Positions 22,063-35,330 of a stretch of DNA of 64,000 nucleotides are shown here, one piece after another. Position numbers and translations under genes: made by a program. A model generated the notes under the pieces. That model was not told the DNA's origin. It did no database searches and saw nothing but the letters and a program-made list of their open reading frames with translations. Origin of the DNA: Brachypodium distachyon (Eukaryota; Streptophyta; Magnoliopsida; Poales; Poaceae); the NCBI RefSeq assembly GCF_000005505.3, contig NC_016131.3, positions 19,117,501 through 19,181,500 on the forward strand, in the 5' to 3' direction. The number at the start of each line of letters is the position of its first letter. Within the stretch, counting starts at the first letter, position 1.

Positions 22063-25000
22063 ATGGCGTCCGCCGAAGACCAGGCCGCGGCCGCCGCGCT
22101 GCTGGGTGGCGACCCGGCGGCGTTCGACGCGCTGCTCTCCACGCTCATGTCGGCCTCCAACGCCGACCGCGCCGCCGCCGAGGCCGCCTTCCACCGCCTC
22201 CGCGGCTCCCACCCGGAGCCCCTCGCGCTGCGCCTCGCGTCGTCGCTCTCGGCGCCGGCCACCCCCGCGGAACTCCGCGCCATGGCCGCGGTCCTCCTTC
22301 GCAAGCTCCTGTCCCCGACGCCCTCCTCCGACTCGTCCGCCGCCGCGCCGGTGCCGCTCTGGCCCCTCCTCTCCCCCGCTGGTCAGGCCGCGCTCAAGTC
22401 CCACCTCCTCAGCGCGCTCCAGTCCGACCCCCCCAAGCCCATCGCGAAGAAGGTCTGCGACGCCATATCCGAGCTCGCCGCGCTCCTCCTCCCGGAGAAC
22501 ACGTGGGCCGAGCTTCTCCCGTTCCTCTTCCAGGCTGCCTCGACCCCGGAGGCGCCCAACTTGCAGGAGTCGGCGCTGCTCATCTTCGCTCGACTTGCGG
22601 ATTACATTGCTGAATCTCTTCTCGACCACTTGATGACCATCCACAACCTCCTCGCCTCTGCTCTGGCGCACCAAACATCGCCTGATGTTCGCATCGCTGC
22701 ACTGAGTGCTGCGGTTAATCTCGTTCAGTGCCTGCCCACCAACGCCGACCGTGACAAGATGCAGGATTTGCTGCCCGCGATGATGAGGGCACTCACGGAT
22801 TGCCTAAACTCTGCCCAGGAGGCATCTGCACAGGAGGCGCTGGAGCTGCTCGTGGAGCTCGCTGGTGCAGAGCCAAGGTTCCTGCGGCGACAGATTGCGG
22901 ATGTGGCAGGAGCAATGCTGCAAATAGCTGAAGCTACACAGCTGGAGGATGGGACTAGGCACCTGGCTGTAGAGTTTGTTATCACTCTTGCAGAGGCGAG
23001 GGAGCGTGCACCAGGAATGATGCGGCGACTCCCACAGTTTGTTGGCAGACTTTTTCAAGTGCTCATGCAGATGCTGCTTGATGTAGAGGAGGACGCTGCA
23101 TGGCACACAGCCGAAACTGAGGATGAAGATGCAGGTGAAGGGAACAACTATGGAGTAGCACAGGAGTGCCTTGACCGTCTCGCCATTGCCATTGGCGGAA
23201 ATGCAATTGTGCCAATTGCATCTGAGCTGCTTCCACAATACCTCTCTGCTCCTGAATGGCAGAAGCACCATGCTGCGCTCATCACACTTGCACAGATTGC
23301 AGAAGGATGTGCAAAGGTTTGCCTGATAACTTTGGCATTTTCCCTATGCAATATATTTGTTTACTTCAAAAGCTTGCTGAAAACTTGGAATGCTAGAGGA
23401 ATACTTAATGTTGCTCGATAGATTATTGAATAAGTAAACAAATATCCATTCTTTGTTACTCCCTCCGTTTCATAATTCTTGTCGAAATATTACATGTATC
23501 TAGACACTTTTTAGGAATAGATACATCCATTTTTGGGCAAATTTGAGACAAGAATTATGGAATGGAGGGAGTATCTGTGAACTATAAATAAGAAATAGGA
23601 GGCTACCTTGCTTTTCCATTGATTCTTCATTTTAAGCGACTCGAAATACTAAATTGCCATGCATACACGACCATTGGGTTACTACTAAGCCACACAGGTG
23701 CTACGTTCTTTCATTTGTGCCCAATTTTTTTCTTCAAAAGCTTGCTGAAAACTTGGAAATGCTGGAGAAATATTTAAGTTGCTTTATTGATTATTGAATA
23801 GGTAAACAAATATTTATTCATTATCATTTGTGTATTATAAATAAGAAATAGGATGACCAGACATTGGCTACCTTGCTTTTCCATTGATTCCTCATGTTCA
23901 CCCACTAGAAATACTAAATTGCCATGCGTATAAGACCTTTGGGCTAGCAATAAGCCACACTAGCTCATCTCCTCATTTTTTACTGTTTATTACTGGCAGG
24001 TTATGCTTAAAAATTTGGAGCAGGTGGTTTCAATGATATTGAATGGATTTCAACATCCTCATCCTCGTGTACGGTGGGCTGCAATCAATGCCATTGGTCA
24101 ACTGTCTACAGATTTGGGCCCAGACTTGCAGGTTCAGTACCACCAAAAGGTGCTGCCTGCATTGGCTAACGCCATGGACGATTTCCAGAATCCACGGGTG
24201 CAGGCAAGTGTTGAAATTTCAGCATTAAACTTGATAAGTTGATCTCACACCATTTAACTCCAAAATTTCGTTTTTTTATGATGCATTTTTATGGTTTCCC
24301 AGTGCTTATGTGACTGAGATCACATCAGCAAAACTCTGATTGAGAAGATTTTAGTATGTTTAGTACATTCTGGACCAAAATGTTACAACTAGATATAGCA
24401 CATTCAGATCTAAGATACATACTCCTTTCGAGCTCCAGACATCCGACAAGGTTCTTCATTAGACGAAGCAGTTCAACCTATATGTGATGTAGTTGGACTA
24501 ATTAGGCATTTCTTTACCAGTACAGGAGCGAAAAAAAACAGCACAAACTTTGTATTCTCCAGATTTTTACTGCTGTCCGTAAGACAGTAGATAGGGAAGC
24601 ACAAATATATCTAGTAGATATAGTCAGACAGTGTGTAAGCAATTGCAGCTTTACTTAGTGAATTCATGGCAGATAATAGACCTAGAACATTCTTTGTTGT
24701 GAATCTAATAAACAGTGCCCTCCAGATCGCAAAATTTGATATTTTAGAAATAGTAATACTTCCGGACATACATGTATCCGATTTGAGCTGAGATTTATCA
24801 CCTAAAAGTAGCACTGAGATCGTTATAACAAGTCGGCCACTAGCCATCGAACTACTCATACAAGAAAAGGAGTACTTAGATCTAAATCTAAAATGAATAG
24901 TAATGCCAAGCGTCCAAGTCCGTGTTACCTTGTACTTGTATTAGATCTATAAAAGTGTGTAAATCTGTATGTAATATCAATATATGATATGCCTGAGGTC

Positions 25001-28000
25001 TATGATATACCTTAGATCTATGTGTGAGCCGTATGGTGAGGTTTCAGGGTTGCCGGGTAGAGTGACACACGGGTTGGCACTTGGTAGGCGGCAGCCATGT
25101 GGTGGCACTGATCCATAGTCGACAGAGCGTCGTCGGTGGCTAGGCAACAACCAAACAAGGAAGCTGTATATGCTTTTGATGGATTGGCCTCTCGTTGCCT
25201 CCTTGGCAGTGTACATCCATCAAGACATGAGGTCCCATCTAATTCCTGTAATGGACCTTCCTGGGCTGTCATCCATGGGTTTGACTGAGGACCTTAGGAA
25301 GTCAAACGTGTTCTTTGCTGATGGGCAAGTACTCAGTACTACTCAGCACTGCAAAACCAATAGGGGGGCCTGATCGATGGGTTGGTTGGGGGGTCTAGTC
25401 CCTGCTCGCCCCTGGCTCCGCCTCAGTAGATATTTGGACACCTACTTTCTGAATGGTTATGAAGTCTACAACGTGAAGTTTATTGTGACGTGCTCTTAAC
25501 TTGTACTCCCTCTGTTCCTAAATGTAAGAAGTCCTAGCTTTGTATGTTAAACTTTTTAAACTTTGACCAACTTTATAGAAAAGTCTACCAACATTTACGA
25601 CTCAGAATTATTTTTATTAAATCCATCATGATATATATTTTCATAGTATACTTATTTGATATTCTAGATGCTGATACATTTTTCTATGAACTTGGATAGG
25701 ACAAAGCTAGGACTACTTTTATTTAGGAACGGAGGTAGTACTTTACAAGATAGATTAATAATTTGGTTTTCTGAATTCATATAAAATTAACAATTTCTAC
25801 TCCATACCAAATGTTTGCTTGGTTTACTGCGCCCCTCTGTATCCCATCTAGGCCGTGCATATCTGACATTGTTCCTCTATAACCAATCTGATCCCTATAA
25901 ATCTTCCTTAAATTGATTATATTTATTCTAAAAAAATTCCCATGGCATTTATTTTTTGCTGTGCATGGTCCATGTGCTAGTGGTGGGCTGGTGGCTAAGT
26001 GTAGAAAACTGTAATGCATTGAATTTGCATGTGTATGGTATTAACTTACTAGGGCTTCTGACACTGATGCTGCCTTAATGTTTTGAATCCATTGTGATAC
26101 TACTTTTCTAAAACTCATGATACTTGTGCTATAACTTATGGCTTGGAAGTTCCGCTCCCATATTTTATATTTTGCATATTAGGCATCAAATAGCATTCTT
26201 ATATTGATATATTGTGTCTTATCCTTCTTGACAGGCACATGCTGCGTCTGCTATCTTGAATTTCAGTGAGAATTGCACACCAGAAATTTTGACACCATAC
26301 CTGGATGGGATTGTTGGCAAGTTGCTTGTTCTTCTTCAGGTATACATTTACCCCGTTGAATACATTTCACATTTTAGCTGCTTAGCATAATTGCTTTTAT
26401 CAGTGGAGAATGTGTTAACTTCTCATGTTGTATTTTAGAATGGCAAGCAAATGGTGCAAGAGGGAGCATTGACAGCTTTAGCATCAGTAGCTGACTCATC
26501 ACAGGTAAATGTTCGTCTGGAAGTTAATAACTACATTCAGTATCATGTGTGATTGACTTAATTTTTGTGTTAATCTCATATGAATAGATAGGGTATTTTT
26601 TCATGAATTTTAGTTTGCTCACTGTGATGATTTTATAACATCATTTCATACGCTTTCTGTTGCAGGACCACTTCAATAAATACTATGATGCTGTTATGCC
26701 ATACCTGAAAGCTATTTTAATGAATGCAACGGACAAGTCTAATCGGATGCTCCGTGCCAAGTCCATGGAGTGTATTAGTCTTGTTGGAATGGCTGTGGGC
26801 AAGGAGAAGTTTAGGGATGACGCCAAGCAGGTTAGCATGTCCTTTCATTTAAAATTTAATTTTTACGGAGTGCACATTTCTATATTACTTGAATTTCAGA
26901 TGGTCATCATTATTCATGTTGGTGAATCAATTTACGGTTACATGTTTTTCTCATTGCATACAAATTGATGGGCTGGTTTTTTAACGGTGGAACAATACTC
27001 ACTTTCTTTTAGTTTGTGGTATTCTCACTTTTTTTTCCATATGTATTGTTGGTTTTCACTGTTCAGCACTTCAGTTTCTAACTTTGTATCCTTTTGTTCT
27101 GTAACTGCATTTATGATTTGCATCCTGGACGGTTGTATTTTTTATCGAGATATATTTTTCTTTACTTGCCTCGGTTTTTTTCTAGGTCATGGAAGTACTT
27201 ATGGCTTTGCAAGGAACTCCGATGGAAACAGACGATCCGATAACCAGCTACATGTTGCAGGTTTGCTTCACAGCTTGTAAAGTGAATACTTTGAGTTAAA
27301 GAATATTTTGAATTTGTATAACAATCTTCCTGCATGACAGGCTTGGGCCAGGCTATGCAAATGCCTTGGACAGGATTTTCTTCCTTACATGAGTGTTGTT
27401 ATGCCGCCGCTGCTTCAGTCTGCTCAGCTGAAGCCTGATGTCACAATTACTTCAGCTGAATCAGATGATGAAATAGAATCAGATGATGATAGGTTTGTGT
27501 TACCAATTCAACAATTCTATTGTGATGTTCTATCCACTGAAATAGAAATTGGTGCCTTTATTCCTGGAAGCCTTGTCATTTGAATTAGTATAATTAGTAT
27601 AATATGTGCTTGGTTCACCTCTTCCTTTTAGAAACTTTTAGAGAACAGTAAGAGGTTTAGTTTAACTTCCATGCTGAATAGTAATACCTCCCCTAAAATA
27701 GAACACTGCCTACAATAGTTCTTATTTTTGCCTCTCAATTTTGTATTTCGCCCAGCATTGAAACAATCACACTGGGGGACAAAAGAATAGGAATCCGAAC
27801 TAGTGTGCTGGAAGAGAAAGCAACAGCTTGCAACATGCTTTGCTGCTATGCTGATGAGCTCAAGGAGGGGTTCTTCCCATGGATTGATCAGGTTTGTTAT
27901 CTCATTCAGTTATTCATCAAATCAATTGTCTGATTCTGGACTCTGCTTACCACCATGTGATTGGAACACATTTCCATTTAGGTTGCTCCTACGCTGGTTC

Positions 28001-31000
28001 CTTTGCTTAAATTTTACTTCCATGAAGAAGTGAGGAGAGCTGCTGTTGCAGGTATGTTCCACAATTATTTGTGATTAGGTTTGCATATTTTCTTACGACT
28101 TTTTGCAACGACTATGCAGCTATGCCTGAACTTTTACGTTCGGCAAAGTTGGCTGTTGAGAAGGGGCAGGCTCAAGGACGTGATGAGTCTTATGTTAAAC
28201 AATTGTCTGATTACATAATTCCAGCTCTCGTGGAGGCGCTGCACAAGGTCTAGCAAAATCTTGTTCTTTATTCATCATAACACAAATTGTTTTATTTACT
28301 CCATGCTAACAGCCGGAATTTGATGCATCCGTCCAACCATACAGGAGCCAGAAACCGAAATGTGCTCATCCATGCTGGATTCGTTGAACGAGTGCATGCA
28401 GGTTTGTTCTATTTTCTGATTATGCAGTGCACTGGCTTATACAGTACTTGGTGAAGGGTTGTGTCACCTGTGCATTTTAGAAAGAATATCTGGTTTTGGG
28501 AATATATGGATTTTAACTTGTCTAGCTGAAATTTTAGCAGCACAATGATTCATGATGAAGTACCTTTAATTGTATGCACATATTGTTTATATGGGCCATA
28601 TTGTTCATATGTAAGGGATAGCCACCCTCATCTATGAATTATTATGCAGTTGAGGACACTAAACTTTTGATCCTGTCTCAGCAATGCTGAGGGACAGGGT
28701 GAGTCGCACTTCTGCATGTCAGTCTGAATATGCACTTCACTCTTCATTAACTCACAGATTACCTTACATTATAGTTTGGTGGAGTTTGTAAGTATTAATA
28801 CTACCCAAGGTTCTAGGCACTAGGCTGGCATATTGACAGCGCCTAGGGTGCTTATGTGGTGGCATGGGGAGGCGCTGGATGGCCAATTCTCTACATGGAA
28901 TGCACTGGATGGCGAGGTGCGGTGGTGGCGGAGTTTGTCATAGTGGGTCAAAGCCAGGGAGGGGTTTAGATGGTGAGGTCGCAGCAGGGGGGCGAATGTT
29001 CACAGCAGGAGGAAGACGATAAAGACGGATATGTGGTCCATTTAAGTTTTTTATTTATGAATTTGGACTGTCTATCTTCTGGCACAAATCTGGACCGTCC
29101 ACTCTCCTTATGGGTTGTTCAATCTCTGTATCCAGTTGCCATTGACCACAACTGATACTTTTTAAAAAGCAACCCCCAACCTCCAACCTTCAACACCAGC
29201 CATGGTGGTTCAACTCCAATCCAGTAGCTAGGAGCTTCTTCAATCTTACCACATATCATCCATCAACTTCAGCATGCGGCCGCCTCTCTCGCTCTCCCTC
29301 TCTTCCTGACCGCCTTGCGCCCAGGCAAGCATGGGGTACCACCTTTTGGAATCTTGGTATTACCATAAAGTTGCTTCTTCCAAAGAAAAACTTCTTGGTA
29401 CAAGCCAAATGAACCCTTTGTACAGAAGCACGCAGGATTAATCACTGTAGAGCAAGTTAGATTTATCAGTTTCTCTGTTTGTTAAGCCCGCAGTGCTTTT
29501 CAGAAGCTTGAATTTGAATGACTGGACACAATTTGTTTTTGTTTTTGAGGGGATCAATCTATGAAGGAAAGCCTGGATTGATAATCTATAACATGTTACT
29601 GAATTATCTGTTCTGTATGGCATGCTATTTAACTGCTCTTTTATTTCTAAAAGGGTTTGCACTTTGCACAAACATATTTCTCATTGATGTTACTTTCACT
29701 GAACAGCTTTCTGGGCGCCTCCTTGATGAAAACCAAGTAAGAGCTATTTCAGATGAGATTAAGAATGTTATTATAGCCAGTGCAACCAGGAAAAGAGACA
29801 GGGTAGAGAGAACGAAAGCCGAAGATTTTGATGCTGATGAAGGAGAACTACTCAAAGAAGAGAATGAACAGGAGGAGGAAGTGTTTGATCAGGTTGTGTG
29901 TCTTGACATGATTCGTTGGGCCCTAGAAATCACCTGTCCTTTTGAGTTCATCTTCGAATTAATATTATCTGTTTCTTAAAATTCAGGTTGGCGAGTGCCT
30001 AGGAACTTTGATCAAAACCTTCAAAGCTTCCTTCTTGCCGTTCTTTGATGAGCTCTCTGTGTACATTACACCGATGTTGGTAAGTCGATTTAATCCTGCC
30101 TTCTTGCCGTTCTTTGATGAGCTCTCTTTGTCTATTGTGTTGCATTCAGTTGTTGTTCTATTCATACTGGAATAGAATGCATCTATGATCACACAAGAAC
30201 CGTGCAATAGGATGCATCCATGGTCCACAAGAACTGTGGAATTGAATGTCATGCCTTTCTTTAATTAAACTGTTATATTTTATGAAAACCTCGATGGAGA
30301 TGGCAAGCAGTAATGTAAAACTTTGTTAGCTTGGATATAAATAATCATTTTTGACTTTGCTCTATGGCTGCCTTTCTGCGTAGCCACTTTGTTACATGCT
30401 GGGACTATTGATCAATTGATCGCGGGCCATTATCATGCTGTACTAGGTCTATTCCTGTTTTACTGCCCCCAGTATTTCTGTCCTAATTAAAAAAATTTAT
30501 GTCATCTGTAATCTCCAGGGAAAAGATAAGACAGCATTTTTGACTTTGCTCTATGGCTGCCTTTCTGCGTAGCCACTTTGTTACATGCTGGGACTATTGA
30601 TCAATTGATCGCGGGCCATTATCATGCTGTACTAGGCCTATTCCTGTTTTACTGCCCCCAGTATTTCTGTCCTAATTAAAAATTTCTATGTCACCTGTAA
30701 TCTCCAGGGAAAAGATAAGACAGCTGAGGAGAGAAGGATAGCTATCTGCATTTTTGACGATATTGCAGAACAATGTCGAGAATCGGCTCTGAAGTATGTT
30801 TCTGGACACTAGTTATCTGGAAACTGGGTTTTAATCATAACTAATCATGTCTTTTTGTCTGAGCAGGTATTATGATACCTATGTTCCTTTTCTGTTGGAG
30901 GCATCGAATGATGATAATTCAGATGTTCGGCAGGTCTATATTTATGTTCTCATGTTGCCTTGATTTTGTCCAATTCAATATTTTATAAACATGGCACTCA

Positions 31001-32182
31001 TGTGGTGATAAAATCATTTTTGTTTTAGGCTGCTGTTTATGGCTTGGGCGTATGCGCTGAGTTTGGTGGTCATGTTTTTCGTCCTCTAGTTGGAGGTAAG
31101 TTCTGAATCTTTTGGTTTAGTACTTCTACAAGCATTCTAATTTCAGACCATTAATATAATGCTTTTGAATTCAGAGGCCCTGTCAAAGCTGAACAATCTT
31201 ATCAGGCATCCTGAAGCACAACATCCAGATAATGTTATGGCATATGACAACGCTGTTTCAGCACTTGGAAAAATATGTCAATTCCATCGTGATGGCATTG
31301 ATGTGACTCAGGTATATGCTTAAATCTCACTTCCAGCTTTATTAATAGAGTCGACATTCTAAGGTTGTACATATTCTTTGTGGCACTTGATGATCCATAA
31401 TTCATACACAAGAACATGTGGGCTGTCAATTAAATGTGAGAATGCTCCATTGTATTTTAGATTCTAAGAAAAAATAATAGTTTTTGAGTTCAAAGTTCTA
31501 TTCGAAATAGTGCTAGCTTCTACTTGTACTGTGCATGTGTACTGAATCTATTTATGCTTCTCAGATCATTCCAGCATGGCTTGGTTGCTTGCCTATAAAA
31601 GATGACAAGATAGAAGCAAAAGTTGTACATGATCAGCTTTGTTCAATGGTGGAGAGGTATGTGCTCTCTACTGGCAGCTTGACAAAAAAGTAGTGGTTTT
31701 TTACACTTAATATAACTTGTTTTTATGTACAGGTCGGATGCAGATATTCTTGGGCCTCATAGGCAGTATCTTCCTAAAATAGTTTCAATTTTTGCTGAGG
31801 TAATGTCTGACTTGCGTGCTTTCTCTGTCACGTCCTGTTAGTGCGCGATGATGAAACTGATTTTTTACATCCAGTTTGATGTATAAATTTGTGTGATCGG
31901 TTTATTTTTGGAGTTTGGTCGAGTTCTTGAGGTAGACTTGTGGTGGACAGACTTCGGGTGCTAGTAGTGATTATTGATATCCATGTGTATTTTAGAAAAA
32001 ATGTCTAAATGATTTGGATTTTTATGTAGGTTCTCTGCAATGGGAAGGAACTTGCTACAGATGAAACAACCGCCCGGATGGTCAATGTTTTAAAGACATT
32101 TCCACCTGATTTTCTTGCCTCATCATTTTCCAGCTTGCAACCACAGCAGCAGCTTATGCTACAGTCCATCTTATCCACATAG
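22063..32182 (+). CDS. Importin-5 / karyopherin beta-3 (KETCH1-like) nuclear import receptor
   Basis: Twenty exons encode 1,119 residues: 22063-23316, 24000-24203, 26235-26339, 26439-26504, 26666-26830, 27186-27260, 27341-27492, 27756-27891, 27982-28051, 28120-28247, 28345-28401, 29707-29892, 29987-30079, 30708-30793, 30867-30933, 31029-31095, 31175-31311, 31565-31656, 31733-31799 and 32030-32182. The phases of all exons fit and the length equals the family norm. The protein is an all-helical HEAT-repeat solenoid that binds cargo in the cytoplasm and is released by Ran-GTP in the nucleus. Recognisable stretches include HPRVRWAAINAIGQLSTDLG, ENCTPEILTPYLDG, SYMLQAWARLCKCLGQDFLP and AVYGLGVCAEFGG. 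An acidic loop (EEENEQEEEVFDQ-like, exon 12) lies past the middle. Arabidopsis KETCH1 (EMB2734) imports HYL1 and ribosomal proteins. Intron 2 is of the GC-AG type. The ATG at 22063 opens the known MASAEDQ-type N-terminus; earlier in-frame ATGs lie in the leader. Confidence 0.95.
23364..23970. repeat. Direct duplication inside importin intron 1, one copy holding a MITE
   Basis: Copy 1 (about 23364-23698) and copy 2 (about 23732-23970) share CTTCAAAAGCTTGCTGAAAA, ATAAATAAGAAATAGGA and CTACCTTGCTTTTCCATTGA in order. Copy 1 is longer only because MITE S3 sits inside it. Confidence 0.85.
23459..23571. mobile_element. Stowaway-like MITE S3 in importin intron 1
   Basis: A 113-bp element with CTCCCTCCGTTTCATAATTC at one end and its near-complement at the other, TA on both sides. 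It is nearly identical to S4 in the tubulin intron. Confidence 0.9.
25506..25738. mobile_element. Stowaway-like MITE in importin intron 2
   Basis: An element of about 233 bp with CTCCCTCTGTTCCTAAAT and its complement ATTTAGGAACGGAGGTAG, TA at 25504-25505 and 25739-25740. The AT-rich interior shows no coding. It belongs to a different family from S1-S4. Confidence 0.8.
30346..30723. repeat. 189-bp tandem duplication across the exon 14 splice acceptor
   Basis: Copy A 30346-30534 and copy B 30535-30723 have a 189-bp period and only a few differences. Each copy ends with the 3' splice site and the first 16 bases of exon 14 (GGAAAAGATAAGACAG). Only copy B continues into the rest of the exon (CTGAGGAGAGAAGG). 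See findings for the splicing consequence. Confidence 0.92.
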
Positions 32183-32620
32183 TTTCCCTTTTTCTTTTAT
32201 GGCTGAAAGGTTCAGGCTTGGTTTTTTCAGATATAATTCATCATTGTTACTGTCAACCAATTTTGTGTTGAATCTTCTCGGGGGGAGTTCATTTGTGAAT
32301 GCATTGCTCGCTTCAAGGAATTGGAGGTTGCCATTTCCTGTGGTTTTGGTGTAGAGTGTATATTATCCTGTATTCACATATGATTTTGGGACGTGCTGCG
32401 TCAAAGATGTAAGGGAAATGGCAAAAATTTGTTGTTGGTTGGGTTGAACAGATGGTGCCATCAAGTTTTGGTAATGGTATTATTGTGTTTTAATGTGATG
32501 CTAGCCTTCTGTTTTGGATTATGTTGTGTTTATAATGGTTTAGGCCTGCTTGTTTACTAACGGCTATTATGATTAAAAAAACCTCTTCCATCACGAAACA
32601 AGTGACATCGTTTTGTGTAG

Positions 32621-32738
32621 GTTCTTATACAAATTCATGTCACTTATTTTGGAACGATATAGGTTCTTATACAAATTCATGTCACTTCTTTTGGAACTGT
32701 ATATGTTCTTATACAAATTCACGTCACTTATTTTGGAA
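32621..32738. repeat. Triplicated 42-bp unit in a MITE-like sequence
   Basis: Units beginning GTTCTTATACAAATTC start at 32621, 32663 and 32705. The last runs into GGAACGGAGGGAG, a Stowaway-type terminal repeat. The array is an internally expanded MITE. Confidence 0.8.
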
Positions 32739-33767
32739 CGGAGGGAGTATTATTAATAGCTTGCTGGCACAAGCGGTTAAAATCAAGTCTTTAAAGCCCG
32801 AATCGCATTTCAATGATGTCATCCAAAATCAAATGCATGCTTCAATGTCAGCCAAACTTGTCCCGAACGAGGTTTCGCTAGCGACCTTCAATGATGTTCT
32901 AGAAGCTGTTATTCTTTGTTTCTCAACGGAATGATGAACTTTTAGATGCATGCACCATAACCTTAGTGGGAGGAATCCACAAAATTGTACTCCGTTGGAA
33001 AAGAAATACCCAAGGTAGCTATCGGATAATCTTTATGTATCAGGGCTTGACATCAGAAACTGAGTTTGAATCGTTCCTCCGTGGAGATTAGCCCCAGTAG
33101 CACGCGACTGGAATATTAACGTCTCCTGCAGGTTCATGGCGGCTCCTGGCACAAGACAAATCTGAAACGAATCTACACGCATAGATGCGAGAAGATGCCC
33201 CCTCTTGACATTTCTGCTGCCCAAAAAGCGATCTTTTGTCTTACTGGGAAAGATAATCTACCGGGCTCGACAAGAGAACGCAACTTGACAGCGACAAAGA
33301 AGGCATCTGCTCTGCTATAAAACAAACAGTCATCAGGAAGAACCTCTTTGGAGCCATCTCTCGGCACATAAAAAAAGATCGTAGCGCAATGTGGGTGGCG
33401 CTAGTCTTATTGCTCAACCATCAAGGGAGCTTTTAGAATATTCTAGTAGCGTGGCAGGTGGCAACTTGACAAAACTTGCCTTTTTGATCGATGAGGTTAG
33501 CATGCCTTTTTTAAATCGAGTCCATAATTTTGCTACTTCTCAAATGCTGGTTTATGGGTGCAGAAGAAAAGGACCCGTTGCACTATACTACTCCGTAGCA
33601 GACTAGCAGTGGCGTCTCAGATTAAGAGAGAGCTTTTGCCATCAACCTTAATCATCCAATTTTGTTGCCATCTCGAAGTTCCCTAGAGATTAATCAAGTT
33701 CAGATTTTCTTTGGAAGAACTTTGTGGTGTTCATGTTCTGAACTATTTTCTCCGTTTCAAATTAATA

Positions 33768-33883
33768 CTTCGTCTGTCCGGAAATAAGTGACTTGGACGA
33801 ATTTGGTAGGCTATTTTGGCCTACCAAAACATTTTACACCAAACTAGCCTATCAAAACGTCAAGTAATTTGGAACAGAGGTAG
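33768..33883. mobile_element. Small Stowaway-like MITE
   Basis: Begins CTTCGTCTGTCCGGAAATAA and ends in TAATTTGGAACAGAGGTAG, with TA on both sides. The centre has an inner inverted repeat around TAGGCTA..TTGG..TACC. Confidence 0.6.
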
Positions 33884-35330
33884 TAGTAATAATGTACCTT
33901 AACCTTGAAAGCTTATTTTGTGCAGCAAGTTGCCGTTATTCAAAAACTATTTCCAGAGAACTAAGAAAAACAAGCACCTAAACGAAAAACAGATTAAGGG
34001 CGGCTGCTGCCTGCGTACGTAAAAAAGACAAAATTTGAACTAGCAAAGGACTGAGTGCCTCATCGACTGAAAGAGGAAGACTTGGCAGATGGCGAAATCG
34101 TCAAGTGACTCTGATAAATAAAACAAAAGTCGTGCGGCGTGGTTGATGAAAAGTTGGTTTTCAGCCGTTTGTACTGACACCGGTTGTCATCGTTGTCTCA
34201 TAACCCGCCAAGTGGCACACTGTGCTGAAATCGACTTAGTCTCTGCAGGGGTTTGACTGGATAACCACAAATTAGGGATGAACAGGTCCAAATCAGAGTG
34301 GCCCAAAAGTTTTCGGTTAAGCTAGTCCATGATGGTGAAGACCTAGTAGTAGCAAATCACCGGGAGATGTAGACCCTTTGACTCCTCCATCCAAGTTAGG
34401 GTGGCGACATGTCCATGGTAAACAATTTTCATGGCTTCTTGCTTGCTTAATTAGTTGCTTGCATGTTCTGTCAGTGACTATTTTTTTCCAGTTACTGGTG
34501 AGGACCTGTTAAATCATTATGAGAGGTAGGCCCTTTGACTGAGGTGGGAATGGGATCATGCTCTTGGAAACATTCTCATGGATGTTTGCTTGCTTGGATG
34601 TACGAATATGGAGAAAGCAGAATTTTCATGGTTTACATTCGATTAAGTGCATATTTCGCAAAAAAAATCTTGGAGGTGTTGTTTTGGAGGACCCATCTCT
34701 TTGTCCAAGTGTTATCAAATGAGGAGAATGAAGCTGAAGATTGTTGATGTGTGCCGATGCTCACTGCAGCATGACATTTGGTTGTCATGTTGTTTAAATT
34801 TGGCCATGTGCATCGTTGATGTCTATAACCTCGTGTTGTTGTGGAATCCAGATATGTTTTTGTATCGTCTTGATGCATTAGTATAGTACTCCTTACCCAA
34901 AAACACACGTACCAAGCCGTTTAAAAGTGGGATGTGGTTATCTTAAGAAGTTAAGAGCGAATTTAACGTTTTATCCTTACTAAGAAAGTTTGTTGCACAT
35001 TTTACCTCATTCATTCGTTTTAACTCATTTAAAAATCTTCCAACACAATGTTACCCCTTTTAAGATTTTCAACCATCCCAAACATACTTCCATCTGCATG
35101 GATGCACATGTATGGTGCCAAAAAAACCCTGAAAGGACAAAAATTGGTCCGAAGAAGCCAGGTACCTTGTCTTCAACACATAATTCCATCTGCATGGATG
35201 GACATATGACATGACCATAACTTTACTTTGACCACGATTGACCAGCCCTGAAAGTAACCCCACAGGGACATCACCACTAATCCCCTTGCCTTTACCTATC
35301 TGAAAAAAGAAATATCAAGCCATGCCCAAA

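Noticed and set aside
24003..24242. Open frame running past importin exon 2 to a stop at 24240-24242
   Set aside because: Family alignment requires exon 2 to end at 24203 and continue at 26235; the last codons are intron read-through.
30519..30534. Upstream exon 14 start as the main acceptor of importin
   Set aside because: It leads into duplicated intron sequence with a TAG after 17 codons; the downstream acceptor at 30708 gives the conserved protein. Kept only as a finding.
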